Source: Actinomortierella ambigua
Taxonomy: Eukaryota; Mortierellomycota; Mortierellomycetes; Mortierellales; Mortierellaceae
DNA length: 51,940 bases
Direction: 5' to 3'
Assembly: GCA_016098155.1 (NCBI GenBank)
Contig: JAAAJB010000224.1
Location: 1 to 51,940, forward strand
Made by a program: the position numbers and the translations under genes. Shown here one piece after another: positions 1 through 12,292 of the stretch. Each line of letters opens with the position of its first letter. Within the stretch, counting starts at the first letter, position 1. Under the pieces are notes generated by a model. The model saw only the letters and a program-made list of their open reading frames with translations. It did no database searches and was not told the DNA's origin.

Positions 1-444
1 AGGGGGGGGATGGGGGGCAAGGGGGGGGGGTTGGAAGTATTAAACAGGCGCGTGGGCTCTTGTCCATACCTTTGGCTCGTGCTTTTGCACCTTGTCGCAG
101 TTATGTGGGTCGCGCTTGGGAACATTGTTGCAGCGAGTCTTAATTCGGGTCGGGCGCATTTTGAGGGTGTATGTACAGTTGGGGGATTGGGTGTCATGAT
201 GGGTGTCAATGGTAGGGTCAATGGAAGGTGTGCGGGCTTTCTTAACTTCATGTCCTCAAGGGGAGATGTGACTTCTCAATTTTGATTTTCACCTCCTCTT
301 ACTCAACCCCAAACCCCTTTCTCTCTCTCCATCAACTTCTCTCTCTTTCGTCCCATACAAATACACAAACATATTCGTGCGCATCAGATAGGCCTCATTA
401 TCCACCACTACTTTATCTGCTGCTGTAGAGATAGCGAGCAACAG
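1..444. other. Upstream region of the OPT gene
   Basis: No gene is supported here. The first 30 bases are G-rich. From about 290 to 350 the sequence is rich in C and T with CTCTCT runs, directly upstream of the start at 445. The same type of pyrimidine tract precedes several other genes in the window, so it probably belongs to the promoter or 5' UTR of the transporter. The 91-codon open frame at 10-285 has no recognisable protein character. Confidence 0.5.
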
Positions 445-3400
445 ATGAGGCGCCCTGGCGACAAAGAGGAGCTGAAGCATGAGGAGGAAGAGGGAGACCC
501 AACAAGCAGGATTGAGCTCCAGAGGTTCGACTCTCCGCCACCTTCTTCTTCAGCGTCTTCCTCTCTGACATTCAGTTCGACCCGGAAAGAAGGTTTTGCA
601 CTGCATGGCATGTATTCGCCTGTCAGTACCAAGGACCTGGACCAGATAAAGCATTTGGACAGCGACGAGGACAACTATGACGAGGAACTGGGGGAGAGGC
701 ACCATGAGGATGATGACGATGATGATGATGACGACGACGACGACGGCGGCGGCGACGATGAAGAAAACTCTTCTATTCCCGAGGTGGCAGCCGTTGTCAG
801 CAACAAGGATGACCCTCTCATGCCATGCTTCACCTTCCGCTTCTGGCTCATGGGCCTCACTTCGATCTTTGCCCTGTCGTTTGTCAACCAGGTAAAGACA
901 AAACACACATCATTTCATCGTTCATGTGAAAGATAAAAAAAATCGGACAAGGCCAACAACAACTGACAGTCGATAACTACCTTGTCCCATGTTACACTCT
1001 TTATCATTCCAGTTCTTGTACAGTACCCCTCATCAACTCTCCTGCTCCTGACAGAGTGGTTCGATCTGCCCCCCTCCCTTCATCGTGCATCAAATTTTGT
1101 TTCCTTGGTACCCCCCTCCCCACCCCTTGTGCTCACCCTTGTCCCATTTTATTTTTTGCTTGTAATCTAGCACTCTCCGTGATGCCCCCATGTCCGTCAG
1201 CGCTCTTGTCATCCAGCTTATTTCATACCCGTAAGTATGGGACGTCTTGCGTATGAGCGTCTTAAGGAAAAAAAAGTGATATCAATGGCTACTTGTCGTA
1301 ATGGACCCACATTCTCATATTCTTCGTGATATTTACCCCCCTCCCTCCCATTCAGCGTGGGCAAATTTCTAGCTCGCATCCTACCGTGCCATTCGTTCAC
1401 TACCTTCGGCTACACGTGGACACTGAACCCAGGACCATTCAATGTCAAAGAGCACGTTCTGATAGTCATCATGGCGGCATGTGGAACAGGGACAGCCTAC
1501 GCCGTCGATATCATCGTCATCCAACGCGTGTTTTACAGCCAGGATTTCGGCTTTCTGGCCAATTTGCTACTCATCCTCACCACACAAATGGTCGGCTATG
1601 GCATGGCTGGTATTCTGCGTCGATATCTCGTCTACCCTGCGGCCATGATTTGGCCGGCCAATCTGGCCACCGTTGCCTTGTTCAATACCCTCCATCGGCA
1701 GGAGCAAGACGAAGAGGAAGACAATAACGACGACCAAGTAGGAGGCGAGAGACGCTCCTATTTAAGCGGCGGAGGAGGATTCAGACGCAAACCGTGGGAT
1801 CGACAAAAATACTTTGTTGTTGTCACTGTTGCTTCGTTTCTCTACTACTGGCTGCCGGCTTACATTTTCCCGGCCCTGACGGCCCTGACAGTGTTCTGCT
1901 GGATCAACCCTTCCAACGTTATCCTCTCACAGATCACTGGCGCCAATGGATTGGGAGTCGGTGTCATCTCATTGGATTGGAACACCATTCGGGCTTTCCT
2001 TGGCTCACCTCTGGTGACACCTTGGTGGGCTCAGGCCAACATTATCCTTGGGTTTGTTTTGAGTGCTTGGGTGATGTTACCGATTGCATACTACACCAAT
2101 CTTTGGCAAGCGCAACTGTATCCGATCGTCAACGCCAAGCTGTACACGGTCACCGGCGAACTGTATGACACCATGTCCATTTTGACGTCCCAAAAGACCC
2201 TGGACATTGACAAGTACGCTGGCTATGGGCCTTTACGGATCACCACTTTTTTTGCTCTCTCGTACGGTATTGGGTTTGCCAGTTTGACGGCCATTCTGAC
2301 TCATACATTCCTGTACCAGCGACAGCAGATTTGGTCGACCTGGAGGCATTCACGTGGACACATCGATGCCGGTATCGGCACCAAAGGTGGTCGACCGTCG
2401 GGGGTGGTTGATATTCACTACAAGCTGATGCAGGCCTACAGGGAGGTGCCCGAGTGGTGGTATGTCCTTCTCTTTGGGCTTACGACGACACTGTCGATTA
2501 TCACCTGTGAAGTGTGGGATTATGGCCTTCCATGGTGGTGTGTTCTCCTATCGTTGGCCATTTCCGTTGTGTTTGCACTCCCGATCGGACTGATTCAAGC
2601 CGTGACGAACATGCAACCAGGACTGAACATCATCACCGAGTTTGTGGTCGGCTACATCCTGCCAGGCCGTCCGATTGCCAACGTGGTCTTCAAGACGTAC
2701 GGCTATATCTCCATGTCGCACGCCATGGCTTTTGTCGGCGATCTCAAGTTGGGACAGTACATGAAGATCCCACCGCGCGCCATGTTTTGGACACAGCTGT
2801 TGGGCACGGTCATTGCAGGCTTTGTCAATCTCATCACGGCCAATTGGTTGCTGAGTACTCGCCCCAACATTTGTACGCCAGAAGGAAGTCCCTGGGGCTG
2901 TCCTGGTCCTAATGTCTTTTTCTCAGCCTCTGTCATCTGTAAGTTGATGTTTTTTTTTTGCAGCGCTGCCCCACTCCTCTCTTCTTTATCGTCCCTCCTT
3001 GCTGTTGCCAAAGTACAGCGATGGGTTTCGTTTGGGCTAACACCTCCCTCTCTCACTTTTTCGACTCGTTTTTTTCTTTCTTTCAAAAGGGGGTGTGATT
3101 GCCCCGGACCGCATGTTTGGCCCGACGTCCATCTATCACCCACTGATGTACTTCTTCTTGCTCGGCGCCGTCCTTCCGATTCCGTTCTTCTACCTCAGTC
3201 GACTCTTGCCCGAAAAACAGTACCCGATCCTGGGACCTCTGATCGGCAAGATCCATACGCCAGTCGTGTTGAACGCGGTCGGTGTGATGCCGCCAGCCAG
3301 AGCGTTCCATTTCACCAACTGGGCCGTGGTCGGGTTTGTGTTTCAGTATTGGATTCGCAAGTATTATCGGGCTTGGCACGAGCGATTCACCTATCTGACG

Positions 3401-3586
3401 AGCGCGGCGTTGGACTCGGGCGTGGCCTTGTCGGCACTGGTGATTTTCTTTACGCTGCAGATGCATGGAATCCGGTTCCCGGCTTGGTGGGGCACTACCC
3501 AGACCGCTGACCGCCAGTGTCCGCTAGATCGTGCAAACCTTGCCGGCGTGTTTGTGACGAAGCCGTTGCAGAAGGCCACATCGTGA
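445..3586 (+). CDS. OPT family oligopeptide transporter
   Basis: Proton-coupled oligopeptide transporter of the OPT family, expected in the plasma membrane and importing small peptides such as tetra/pentapeptides or glutathione. Exons are 445-891, 1013-1017, 1171-1230, 1356-2938 and 3090-3586, giving 863 residues, the usual fungal OPT size. The first ~130 residues are cytosolic and acidic, with an Asp run near residues 90-105. About a dozen or more hydrophobic segments follow. Family landmarks visible are the NQFF stretch, SYPVGKFLARILP, the NPGPFNVKEH motif, the central NMQPGLNIITEFVVGYILPG region and the C-terminal FPAWWG. Joining the first and third exons requires a 5-nt microexon (TTCTT), which restores the NQFF motif. 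The ATG at 445 is the first in-frame start. Substrate cannot be assigned from sequence. Confidence 0.93.
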
Positions 3587-3633
3587 TGCTGGTACGAAAA
3601 AAATTAGATTTTTTGCCACCAACTTTTTTTTCT

Positions 3634-3639
3634 AATAAA
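3634..3639 (+). terminator. Polyadenylation signal of the OPT gene
   Basis: An AATAAA hexamer lies 48 nt after the OPT stop codon in an A/T-rich stretch. It is well placed to be the cleavage/polyadenylation signal before the next gene starts at 3813. Confidence 0.5.
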
Positions 3640-3812
3640 AATAAAAAACATTCTCATGCACCAATGTCTCACGCCTACATGCAAAGAGGTAACCACTGGA
3701 TGTCATCGTGTTCACGCCTCACATTGGACACTGCCCATGTTTGCAATTCAAACACACATTCAATACCATTTTCCATCACTAGTCGAGGGCACGCAAGAAA
3801 CCGATAATCATA

Positions 3813-5340
3813 ATGGCAGACAGTAGCAAACGCGAACATCGTCGTGATAGTCACGACCGTGACGACGACCGGAGCTATCGCCGGACAGACCGGTCCTCTA
3901 CACGCCCTCGGCCACGGTCAAGATCACGATCACGGTCACGGTCCAGGACGCGACCACGCACACGATCAAGGTCGCCATCTCAGCCCCACCAGAGCCATAC
4001 AGGCGGCGCCAGCAGCAACAGCCGAAGCAGTAGCAGCAGGAGGAGGAAAGGAAGCACGAGCCGTCAACGAGAACGAGGTCGAAGCAGGAGCCAAAGTCGA
4101 GAGCGTGCTCGGGATAGGAAACGAAGGCGTAGCACGAGTAGGAGTCGCGCCGTCCACAGACGCAGAAGTGCCAGTCCCCAGGGTAGGAGTAGGGGCAGAA
4201 GCAGGAGCAGGAGCAGTAGCTCAGACAAGAGCAGTGACGGCGACATCAGCGATCAGGAATCGCACCATCGCTCTTCTCGCCATCACCATCATGATCACCA
4301 CCACCAGCGCAAATCAAGATCGAGGTCCCGGTCAAGATCCAGGTCACCCACCAAACGCCACCATAGCCACCACCACCACCACCACCATCGTCATCATGAT
4401 CATGACCGCCACCACGACCGCAAGGCCAAGAAGCATCACAAAAAGTCTCACAAGAAGAAGGACGAAGACAAGGAAACCAAAGAGCGCCGTGAACGGGAAC
4501 GCAAGTTGGCGATGATCAACCAATTGGTGGGTCCCAGTAGCAGCAACATCAGCAAAGCAGCAACAGCAGCCGTCTCATCCGCCGCCGTAACAGCAGCAGG
4601 AGGAGGAGCAGGAGCAGGAGCAGGAGCATCACATAAACCGGTCACAACGACGATGGCTATCAAAGGGCGCAAAGCATCCGCGGATTTTACGCAGCAAGAG
4701 CATCATGGGCCTTTGCCCCCTGCTTCTTCTCTGCCCACAGCGGCTACGGAGAAACGAGAGTCGATGCGACCCATGACAGCGGAGGAGTACAAGCAACAGC
4801 AGTCAGTTGTCCGGCGTGTGATTGATCCCGAGACAGGGCGTACCAGGTAAGTGGAAGCGAGAATGAAAGGAGGTAGTGGAGGAGTGAGAGAGGAGTGAGA
4901 GAGGAGAGGTTTCGGGGTCCGAGAAAAAAAAAGTGCTCTTTTCTGGAGTATCATTCTTCAGGGTTAAGTACAGTAGAGAATTTGCCACTTGATTTTGTTT
5001 TGTGGACCCACTCCGCCCCAAGCATGCGGACAACGCTCTTGAGAAAATTTGGCCCACATGCATTAACTCTATCACTCCCGTACGCTCCGCTCCACCCCGC
5101 TCCCCCTAACGCCCTTTTGTATTTATATACCTCCGCCTCGTGGTGGGGGGGGGGTTATTTTCCGCCATGTGTTGCCTCATTTACTTTTTTAATAGACTCG
5201 TGAAAGGAACAGGGGAGATCCTAGAGGAGATTGTGAGCGTGTCGAGGCATCAGGAGATTAACCGTCGAGCGACGCAAGGCGATGGCCACTCATTTCTGGC
5301 GCAGTCCATGATACTGGCACGGCAGCAACACCCGACCTAA
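3813..5340 (+). CDS. ARL6IP4/SRp25-like SR protein
   Basis: Homolog of ADP-ribosylation factor-like 6-interacting protein 4 (SRp25), a nuclear SR-rich protein linked to splicing. Exons are 3813-4846 and 5196-5340, giving 392 residues. Most of the chain is low complexity: RS dipeptide repeats (residues ~28-125), an RS/His block with long His runs (~150-200), a Lys-rich stretch and an Ala/Gly linker. The recognisable domain is the C-terminus: [20 protein letters not shown], then GRTR, and after the intron [13 protein letters not shown] and [13 protein letters not shown]. This matches the conserved SRp25 C-terminal domain. The splice (AG|GT...AG|A) falls inside that domain and restores an Arg codon. 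The 349-nt intron is among the longer ones here. The domain call is strong; the splicing role is known for animal members only. Confidence 0.88.
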
Positions 5341-5906
5341 AAAAGAAAAAAATGCAATAAAAAAAAAAAAAGGCCAGCATTGCTGCAGCTACAATTCTAA
5401 GGTACATAGTTTCGATTTTGGTTTGCTTCGCGACAGCCCGAGATAATAACGGGATAGAGTGCGTATCTGCCAGCCCCCCCTGTACCACCGGAAATCAAAA
5501 TGTTTCTAAAACGCCTTTTTTTTTATCAAAAGTCAAAACAGAATAGCTAAAAGTACAGGGAAAACTAAGTAATGAGAGATGGAGAGAAAATAATGGAAGG
5601 ATGGTAAAAATAGTAGGAGACGAGATGCAGGATAGGAAGAAAAAAAGGGAATCAGCAGTTATGGCACAATCAGGAGGGGGAGGGAAGTACGATTGGGAAA
5701 GAGAGAGAAACATGGCGCGAGACAGAGGATGTGGAACCATGGCACCCCATGAACAAAGTATGCAATAGACTCCAAGAGGGGTGCTGAGGAGGGGGGGAGA
5801 GAGAGAGAGAGAGGAAGGGAGCTGGGATGGTGACATGGTGGCATGTCAAAAGGAGAGGGGGGCGAAATTGGGGGGAGGGGGAGGGGGCTGGCAACTGTTT
5901 CAGTTT
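5341..5906. other. Intergenic region between convergent genes
   Basis: This stretch lies between the SRp25-like gene (+) and the membrane protein gene (-). It is purine-rich on the + strand, with GGAGAGA runs at 5780-5890. Short open frames inside it are low-complexity translations without protein character. It most likely holds the two 3' UTRs. Confidence 0.5.
5356..5361 (+). terminator. Polyadenylation signal of the SRp25-like gene
   Basis: An AATAAA hexamer lies 16 nt after the stop codon and is followed by an A-run. The signal is very close to the stop. Confidence 0.4.
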
Positions 5907-6974
5907 TTAGGGCCGTCGACCATAAGAAGGCTGTTGCTGCTGACTGTAGCCCTGGCCCTGTGCGCCTCCTGACTGGTCGTATGGATAATAGGCCAGCGAG
6001 TCCATATCATCTTGATGGGCACCTGTTGCTGCAGGGCCCGCCGTGCTAGTGGCAGGATAGTCGCCATAGTGGCCATAATCGTACTGCTCATAACCGCCGG
6101 CGCCTTGGTTGTACGCATTAAACTCCTGCATGTTGTAGGCCTCGCCACCGCCACCACCCTGTTGGTAGTACGGATCGTAATGCTCATAACCAGCCTGAGG
6201 TGTGGCAGAGGCCGAGACCGGAGACATGGCAGACGACGGATGCTGCTGGTAGTAGTTTTGTTCACCACCATACGAGGGCTCCAAGGCCGTCAGGGGTGGC
6301 GGGCTGGCCATGGCCTTGTTCTCGAGGTAGCCTTCCTCGACATTGCGACCATAGATGGGCTTGGTGGACTCGCCAGTGACGCTGGCGCTATCGTTGTTCA
6401 AACCCGAGGCGGCGGCCAGACTAGACGACCCAAAGAGGGCCTCAAAGGACTGCCTCTTTTGCTGACGCTTCCGCCACACGAGCAATCCCGCCAGGATCAA
6501 GACAATGGCGGCCGCAACGCCGACCAACGTGCCAATGATCGTCGCAGTCGATCCGGACCCGGCCGAGCTTGTGTCGCGTTGGACATCAGCAGAGGTACCG
6601 GTACTGGGACCTGTCACGCCCGACGAGGGGCCGATGCTCGGGGTAGGGCCAATAGGCCGACTGTTGCCGCCATTGTTGCCTCCGCCACCGCCATTGCCAC
6701 CGCTGCTGCGGGTGGTGGTCTGCTGTGGTGGTCGGGGACCCTTGGTTGTGGTGTCGGGAATGGGCTGGGGAGGTGTTGTCTGTACAGGCGGGTCTGGCGA
6801 AGGGATGGTGTTCAGGATAGAGGTGGTGGTGACGACCGGTGGTGGGGGATCATTGGTCGTGGTCGGCTGTGGTGGGGTGGTAGTGACGACTGGCGGGGCG
6901 GTTGTGTGAGCGGGCTGTGAAGTGCTAGTCTGATCCGGCAGCAGTGGATCCAGGATACTGCCAATCAGGGACAT
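5907..6974 (-). CDS. Single-pass membrane protein with Thr/Pro-rich stalk
   Basis: Unrecognised protein of 355 residues in one exon. Residues ~16-95 are a Thr/Pro stalk (TTTPPQP, PPPPVVTTT) of the type that is O-mannosylated in fungal surface proteins. Residues ~93-105 are Gly/Asn-rich. A single transmembrane helix spans about 144-167 (TATIIGTLVGVAAAIVLILAG), followed by a basic stop-transfer WRKRQQKR. The ~185-residue tail is rich in Tyr, Gln, Gly and Pro (YEHYDPYYQQ, YEQYDYGHYGDY). The layout resembles fungal wall-stress sensors or mid-domain TM proteins, but no WSC or other head domain is present. There is no classical signal peptide at the chosen start, so topology would rely on the TM helix. 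The start at 6974 follows a CT-rich upstream tract typical of this window. Function unknown. Confidence 0.72.
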   Translation of the reverse strand: MSLIGSILDPLLPDQTSTSQPAHTTAPPVVTTTPPQPTTTNDPPPPVVTTTSILNTIPSPDPPVQTTPPQPIPDTTTKGPRPPQQTTTRSSGGNGGGGGNNGGNSRPIGPTPSIGPSSGVTGPSTGTSADVQRDTSSAGSGSTATIIGTLVGVAAAIVLILAGLLVWRKRQQKRQSFEALFGSSSLAAASGLNNDSASVTGESTKPIYGRNVEEGYLENKAMASPPPLTALEPSYGGEQNYYQQHPSSAMSPVSASATPQAGYEHYDPYYQQGGGGGEAYNMQEFNAYNQGAGGYEQYDYGHYGDYPATSTAGPAATGAHQDDMDSLAYYPYDQSGGAQGQGYSQQQQPSYGRRP

Positions 6975-9900
6975 GGCGGATGGTGTTTAGTGTGAAGAGA
7001 GTGTGCGTTTGGGTGCGTGAAGAGAGGAGATGGGGGTAGACCAGTTGAGGGAAGGGTAGGGTAGGGGGAAGAAGCTGCACAGGAGATGGTGGAAGACAAA
7101 GAACAAGGCGAAAGAAGAAAAAGAGAGAGAGAATGAAAGAAAGAAGAGAGAGAGAGAGAGAGAGAGGAGATCTGAAAAAGAAGGGATAGGTGGCCAAGCA
7201 ACCTCAAAACTATAAAAAAATAAAAAAAACCTTGTTGTTGGGACATGAATAACCGTCGGACGGAGTAACCTCTCAAGTCCACATGCCGGAGAGAGGGGGG
7301 GGGGTGGAGCTGTCTCCCTCGAACTGCTCCATATCTCTCATTTCTTTCTTTTGTGGTCCCCTTATAATGCCTCTATCTCACTCTCTCACTCTCTCTCTCT
7401 TTTACTTTGTTTCTTTCTTACTCTCTCTCTCGCAGCCCAACGGTGGTGGATCGTTTACTCTGTATGGGGCATGATATCAGTCTGACGGCAGTCGACGAGT
7501 GAGAGAGAGAGGGAAGTGGAACTATTATTGTGTACTTGACATGGCTACCCGCACACGTATGTGAAACGATCAGGCACAAACAAACAAACAATACACGGAC
7601 AGTGAACGAGTGCGAGATGGACCGTGGCCGTCATGCGCCCTACGATTCCATTCCTTTGACAAATTGCACTCTGAACGTTATTCGCTCGTTTTCACCGCCC
7701 CCTTTTTCGGTCCCCCCCCCTTTCACCCCCTGGGCCAATCACCTCTGTCTCGCTCATTTATTCTGCTGCCATTCACCATCACCACCACCACCCGCCTCCT
7801 CCCCTCTCCTCCTTCTTCTTCTAAAGACTTTAGGATCCATTACCCCACTTTGACGATACCTCAGTTCGTGGGAGTCTCTGAGATAGATGGGCGATCGACG
7901 TATGTGTACGTATGCGGACACTGCTGCCCCAGCCAAATCGTAGCAATGAGAGAGATCCGATGACAGTTTTCTTATTCCACGACAATAATAATAAAGTGAA
8001 TGTCTTGCTGGGTCTCGAATCAATTTATCAGCAAACTTAAACTCTTACTCGCCATGTGTATATATGTATGTCGGTCATTTCTCCATCACCGTTGCTGCTG
8101 AAGCAGCTCTCGGCACTACACCGCCTCGACCACTGTTTCTGACGATGGTGTTCTCTCCATGAAGACAGAGGGTTTATCCCGCACAACTAATCTGCCCCAA
8201 GAAGAGATTCCCCTAGCTGCTCATTTCGTTTGTCTAACAGGTCTTGGATTTTTTCTTTTGTTACTATTATTGTGTGGTGGCTCCGTCGGTCGGTGGGGTG
8301 CAGGAGCATCTCACGAATCGGCAGAACAGGAAAAAAAAGGGTCTCTGAACAAACCCCTTCCCTCAAAAGAGAAAAAGATTGCCGAGTCGAGTCTCGCCCT
8401 ACACATATATAAAAGGCAGGAGAACAAGAACCGCCATCGATGAGGTTCGGCTCCGCGTCCATAAAAAGGGACGCCCTCTCCCTCCTCCTACCCCTCTATC
8501 TCTTTCTTTCCAGCAAGTTGTCCACAGCACTATCTTTAGATCGACAAACTGGCGCATACAACAGCCTGATTGTTCTTCCATTGCCAAAAGTAGCCAACAA
8601 TGCAGCAACAAAAAAAAGAGCCGTTTGTGCGAGAGGGGAGCCCACCTCAACAATGAACGTGGACTTGGTTCCAAAATGAGTCCGAGTGGCAAGGCGGCTC
8701 TCGAGACGCAGGCAATCATCGTTCGAGCACCTCCTATTTTAGGCAGCCCCACCGTTGGGTTCTCTTCGCCTTTGCCCTCTCTTACCTCTACCATCCATGG
8801 AGTTGGGCCAGACTTTCTGACAATGGCTTGAATTTAGGAGTGTACCAGACACCTGGACTATTCCTCGAAGGAGGTCGGTCCCTCTCCTCTCCCAACCTTG
8901 CAGATACTGCTCTGAAGAGAGATATGTACATTAAATGAATAAAAATCGGGGTGCAGCGCTATCGGGCAAGCGGCTCACCCAGAGCTGTAGCTCATGATAC
9001 TGGATGCATCGAACGTAAGTATCACTTTTCGCGCTTGCTCGCTTGCTGCTTTTTGAATTGCAACCCTATGTGCGAAGCAACTAGCAGCGGTAGCAGCGAG
9101 GACGATAACGCGATGCACTAGTAGTACGCAGATTTGAAGGGCTCCACGTGCATGATTGGGTCAAGTCCGATAAGTTGAAGTTTGTCCAAGGCGCACACAA
9201 ATAGAAGAAAGTATGATTGATGATTCTTTGACAACTTTCCTATTTCTGAAGCGTAGCTCTGCCCTTCCGCCACTACTGGAGAGAGAGGGAGAACGATGTT
9301 TGCAGCACACACCCCCATCTTTGACACCCAACTTTCTACACTCTACCATAAAAGAAAGCGATCTGGCTTCAAGGCGGTAGGTTCAGCACTGTGGAACCTG
9401 TCGCAAGAGTGGACAAGGAGGAGGGATGGTCCGGGCACCTTCCCCAGTGCAACTGGCTTAGTTCCAGGACCTCTCGATTTCCTACATACATTATAAAGTA
9501 CCACGAGCGAAGCTACCATTTTACACACATGCACCCCTCTGTCTCCCCGGCCTTTTTTCATCAGCGTTACCCCCTCGGGTGCAAACACATATGCGGAGTA
9601 GCGGGGATGAAATACGATGATATGATATGGCAGCAACGATCTGATAACTCTGAGGCTACGTAGAATGCATACCCATGCCATTTTGAACTTGGATCATCTT
9701 TCTACCTATACATGGATTATTGGAGCCCTCCGGATCCATGCCCAGTGCGTTACCTGGCACAGCCATTGTTTTGGTCATTGATGTCATGGTAGATATCTAG
9801 TAAACCACTCTGTGCAGTGGCATCGATTCCTTTGCCAGTGTAACATTGGTCAGGCGGAGAGCCTACACCCAACACGACCTAACTAAGTTTAACTGAATGC

Positions 9901-10039
9901 TCAGATGAAAGATGAAAGGAAACCATTCGCCTGATGATGAATGTTTTCGGATTTCTCTCCATCATTCCTCATTGAGCGGGAGTATTGAACTCCAACACAC
10001 CCTTCCAGGGACCGACACATATTTTCGACAGCTAGGCGG
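6975..10039. other. Gene-poor region upstream of the tandem family
   Basis: No gene is supported over 3 kb. From 7130 to 7165 there is a GA tract (CT on the minus strand), just upstream of the 6974 start. From 7375 to 7435 there are CTCTCT runs. The open frames at 7530-8831 and 9118-9681 overlap each other on both strands, are short, and show no domain, signal peptide or splice continuity. The last ~120 bases (9921-10039) are repeated ahead of the second family member and are described separately. Confidence 0.55.
9921..10039 (+). promoter_or_regulatory. Duplicated promoter block of family gene A
   Basis: This segment shares several blocks in the same order with 12541-12662 upstream of gene B: an ACCAT-GC-GATGAATGTTTT block, CATTGAGCGGGAG followed by ATTG, a GGACCG block, TTTTCGACA and finally GGCGGATGGG over the start codon. 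The sharing of non-coding sequence right up to the ATG indicates that the tandem duplication copied the promoter. It also argues against a hidden upstream exon. Confidence 0.6.
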
Positions 10040-12292
10040 ATGGGATTGTTGAGACTTCAGTGCCTGGCAAGACAGGATGGGCCCACTGGGAACCACGCCC
10101 TCTATGGTGTATCCTTTGGCTATAAAAAAGATGGGACGGGAGATTACCTGTTGCTTGTCAAGTCCAACACATCACCAAAATCGATCTTTGATGTCACCTG
10201 GACGCTGGAGCATGCCATCAAACGCGAATCCTTGCACTACATGATCGGTAGCGATCCGGTGAAGATTCTCTGCACCGTCGACGAGACTGGATTGTTCACG
10301 ATGATGTCTTTTGACACTGGCCGTCGACCTTCTATCTCGCGGTACTTCCCAGCAACAAAGGTGAATGCCACATACACCGAGGCGGGACGATGGCGGAATG
10401 TGGTGATTGCAGTCAACTATCGATGGAGAATGGAAGATTCGTACCTCTTCAATGTGCCACGAGCAAGTACCTCAAACAATCAGTCAGCAGTGTACCATGT
10501 GTTCAGTGAGGAAAGGGACCTGAACACTTTAAGCTTTGGATACCTCAATCCCGAGACAGGAGAGATGGACAACTCGCCTATATCCTGGAACCTGGTAAGA
10601 AATATACAAGAGTAAAACAAAAAAAAAACTTTGGGCAGTGAAAACTGCAGAGAATCTATTAAATCTTTTTTTTTTTTTTTTTTTTTTTGGCTTCCTGGAT
10701 ATCGCATTCCCTACTTAGACATCTTTCACCAACTCTCCGCAATTCACACAATTTGCAACAGGTCAAAAAATTAATCTTCATGCCTCGAACGATACCGTGT
10801 ACGCCGCTGGAATTCCTTTCCCGCGTGACTCTGGCTCCTCAACCATGCTGCTTGGGTTACCATTCAACGTGAAGAACGTCACAGCGCCTCCCCAGCCCAA
10901 AAGCGACACTGCTATGAATTTGACAGACAGTGCATCCTCGTGCGTGCCGAATATCAGTTCAACGCTGGGCGACTATTATTTTGGAGTGTGTAACAGTGTG
11001 GTAGGACAACAGCTAAGACATTCTTGCACTATCGCGAACATTGCCGTGCATGTAACTATTCACCACCACGCATTCTCCCTCACCAAGCCACACACACACT
11101 CTCTCTCGTTTTCCTACCACTCTGGCCTTAGATGAGGATGCTGGTTTACGACGGAAAGAAGCTGCTGCAAACAATGGAGTACCCCTGGCAAACTATTACC
11201 CATGGTGTCGCAATGCCTGGCGACGCCAGTATTGTATATGGCTCCAGTAATAGCACTAACAACACACGGATCGCAGCACCGTACTTCCTCACTGTGCAAG
11301 ATGAGGATGTCACGTCCGGTCTCACTGCACAGACTCTCGGTCGCATGTCGCTTAACGACCTTAAGAGCGACATCGTCTTCACGACAGTCCCTTATCGCAT
11401 TAATATCACCGATGACTACGACATACGCTTTGTTCCCCGTTCGACGGAACCTCCTCCTTTGGGTTATAGCTCATCCCTCGATGCGGTTCCGGTCGTTGCC
11501 GGCGTGGCTCTCCTTGTATTGATAGTATCAGTCATCGGGTTCTGTTGTTGGAGGCGGAGGAGAGCCCGGAGCCAAGCCCAGAGGGTTGGAAATTTGCAGA
11601 AGCACAGGGCGGAGGGTCATGGTTCCGGCGATGACGATGATGCAACCGAGAGCAGAAGCATTAACCATGACGCACAGGGCGTCGAGGTATCTCAGAAACT
11701 ACCCGAGGACGACAACGACGAGCGTCAACTGCTTGGCAAGATGGAGAGTGACGAGGTCCGTGGAAACAGCGCTCAAGGTTGGACTCAGGCGGTACACTCG
11801 CAGGGAGAAGAAGAAGAAGCAATACCCATGTCGACCATGGTTGGCCACTCCGTCGCCTCACCTTCTGCTCCGTCCCTTCCTGACCAGGGAATGTCGTCGT
11901 CATCACGGGTACCAGCAGCAGGAGGAATACGACAACGCCGGCAGCTGATTGTTCTGTCTAGTCACCCTCGACCAAACATGTTCACCACCATTGAACAAGC
12001 CAGTAATTCAGAGGGTGAAGAAGAAGGAGAGGAGCAGGAAGAGAGCCTAGCGCCGCCGGAGGAGTGGATACCCAAGCCTTTTGATCCTCGAGGCCAGACC
12101 AGCCTACGCCCACCACATACGCTGCCGGCCAATGTATCGAATACGTCGCTTGCCCAGCCTACTGCTCCACCTGCTACAGCAGAGGTGATGGAAACGAACC
12201 GACATAGCGTTTCTGGCAGGACTAGAGACGAGGACGAGCCACTACCATTGTATGAAGACAAATCCGGCGATTATAGGTCGCACCATGTCTAA
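10040..12292 (+). CDS. Tandem-family single-pass membrane protein, copy A
   Basis: Unrecognised protein of 665 residues, exons 10040-10594, 10719-11000 and 11132-12292, both introns phase 0. The ectodomain (residues 1-~396) has many N-glycosylation sequons (NTS, NAT, NQS, NVT, NLT, NIS, NST, NIT). Its four cysteines are shared with copies B and C: LQCLARQ, ILCTVDE, SSCVPN and FGVCNS. A TM helix at ~397-418 (VVAGVALLVLIVSVIGFCCW) is followed by RRRRARS. The ~245-residue tail is acidic and carries QLIVLSSHPRPNMFTTIEQ, APPEEWIPKPFDP and a C-terminal LPLY (650-653). No signal peptide is visible, although sequons and paired cysteines imply an extracellular N-terminus. The best-supported topology is a reverse signal anchor. 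It could be a surface receptor or sensor; nothing seen proves a ligand. Confidence 0.8.

Noticed and set aside
3844..4515. 223-codon open frame overlapping the SR protein
   Set aside because: Out-of-frame reading of RS/His repeats; the SRp25 C-terminal domain fixes the true frame.
6012..6920. 302-codon + strand open frame
   Set aside because: Antisense shadow of the Thr/Pro-rich membrane protein, a product of its biased codons.
8159..8831. Possible small gene cluster upstream of the tandem family
   Set aside because: Overlapping frames on both strands, none with a domain, leader or consistent splice signals.
8950..9015. Possible tRNA around GAGCTGTAGCTC and the minus-strand GTTCGATGC
   Set aside because: The arms do not pair into a cloverleaf and the spacing is wrong.
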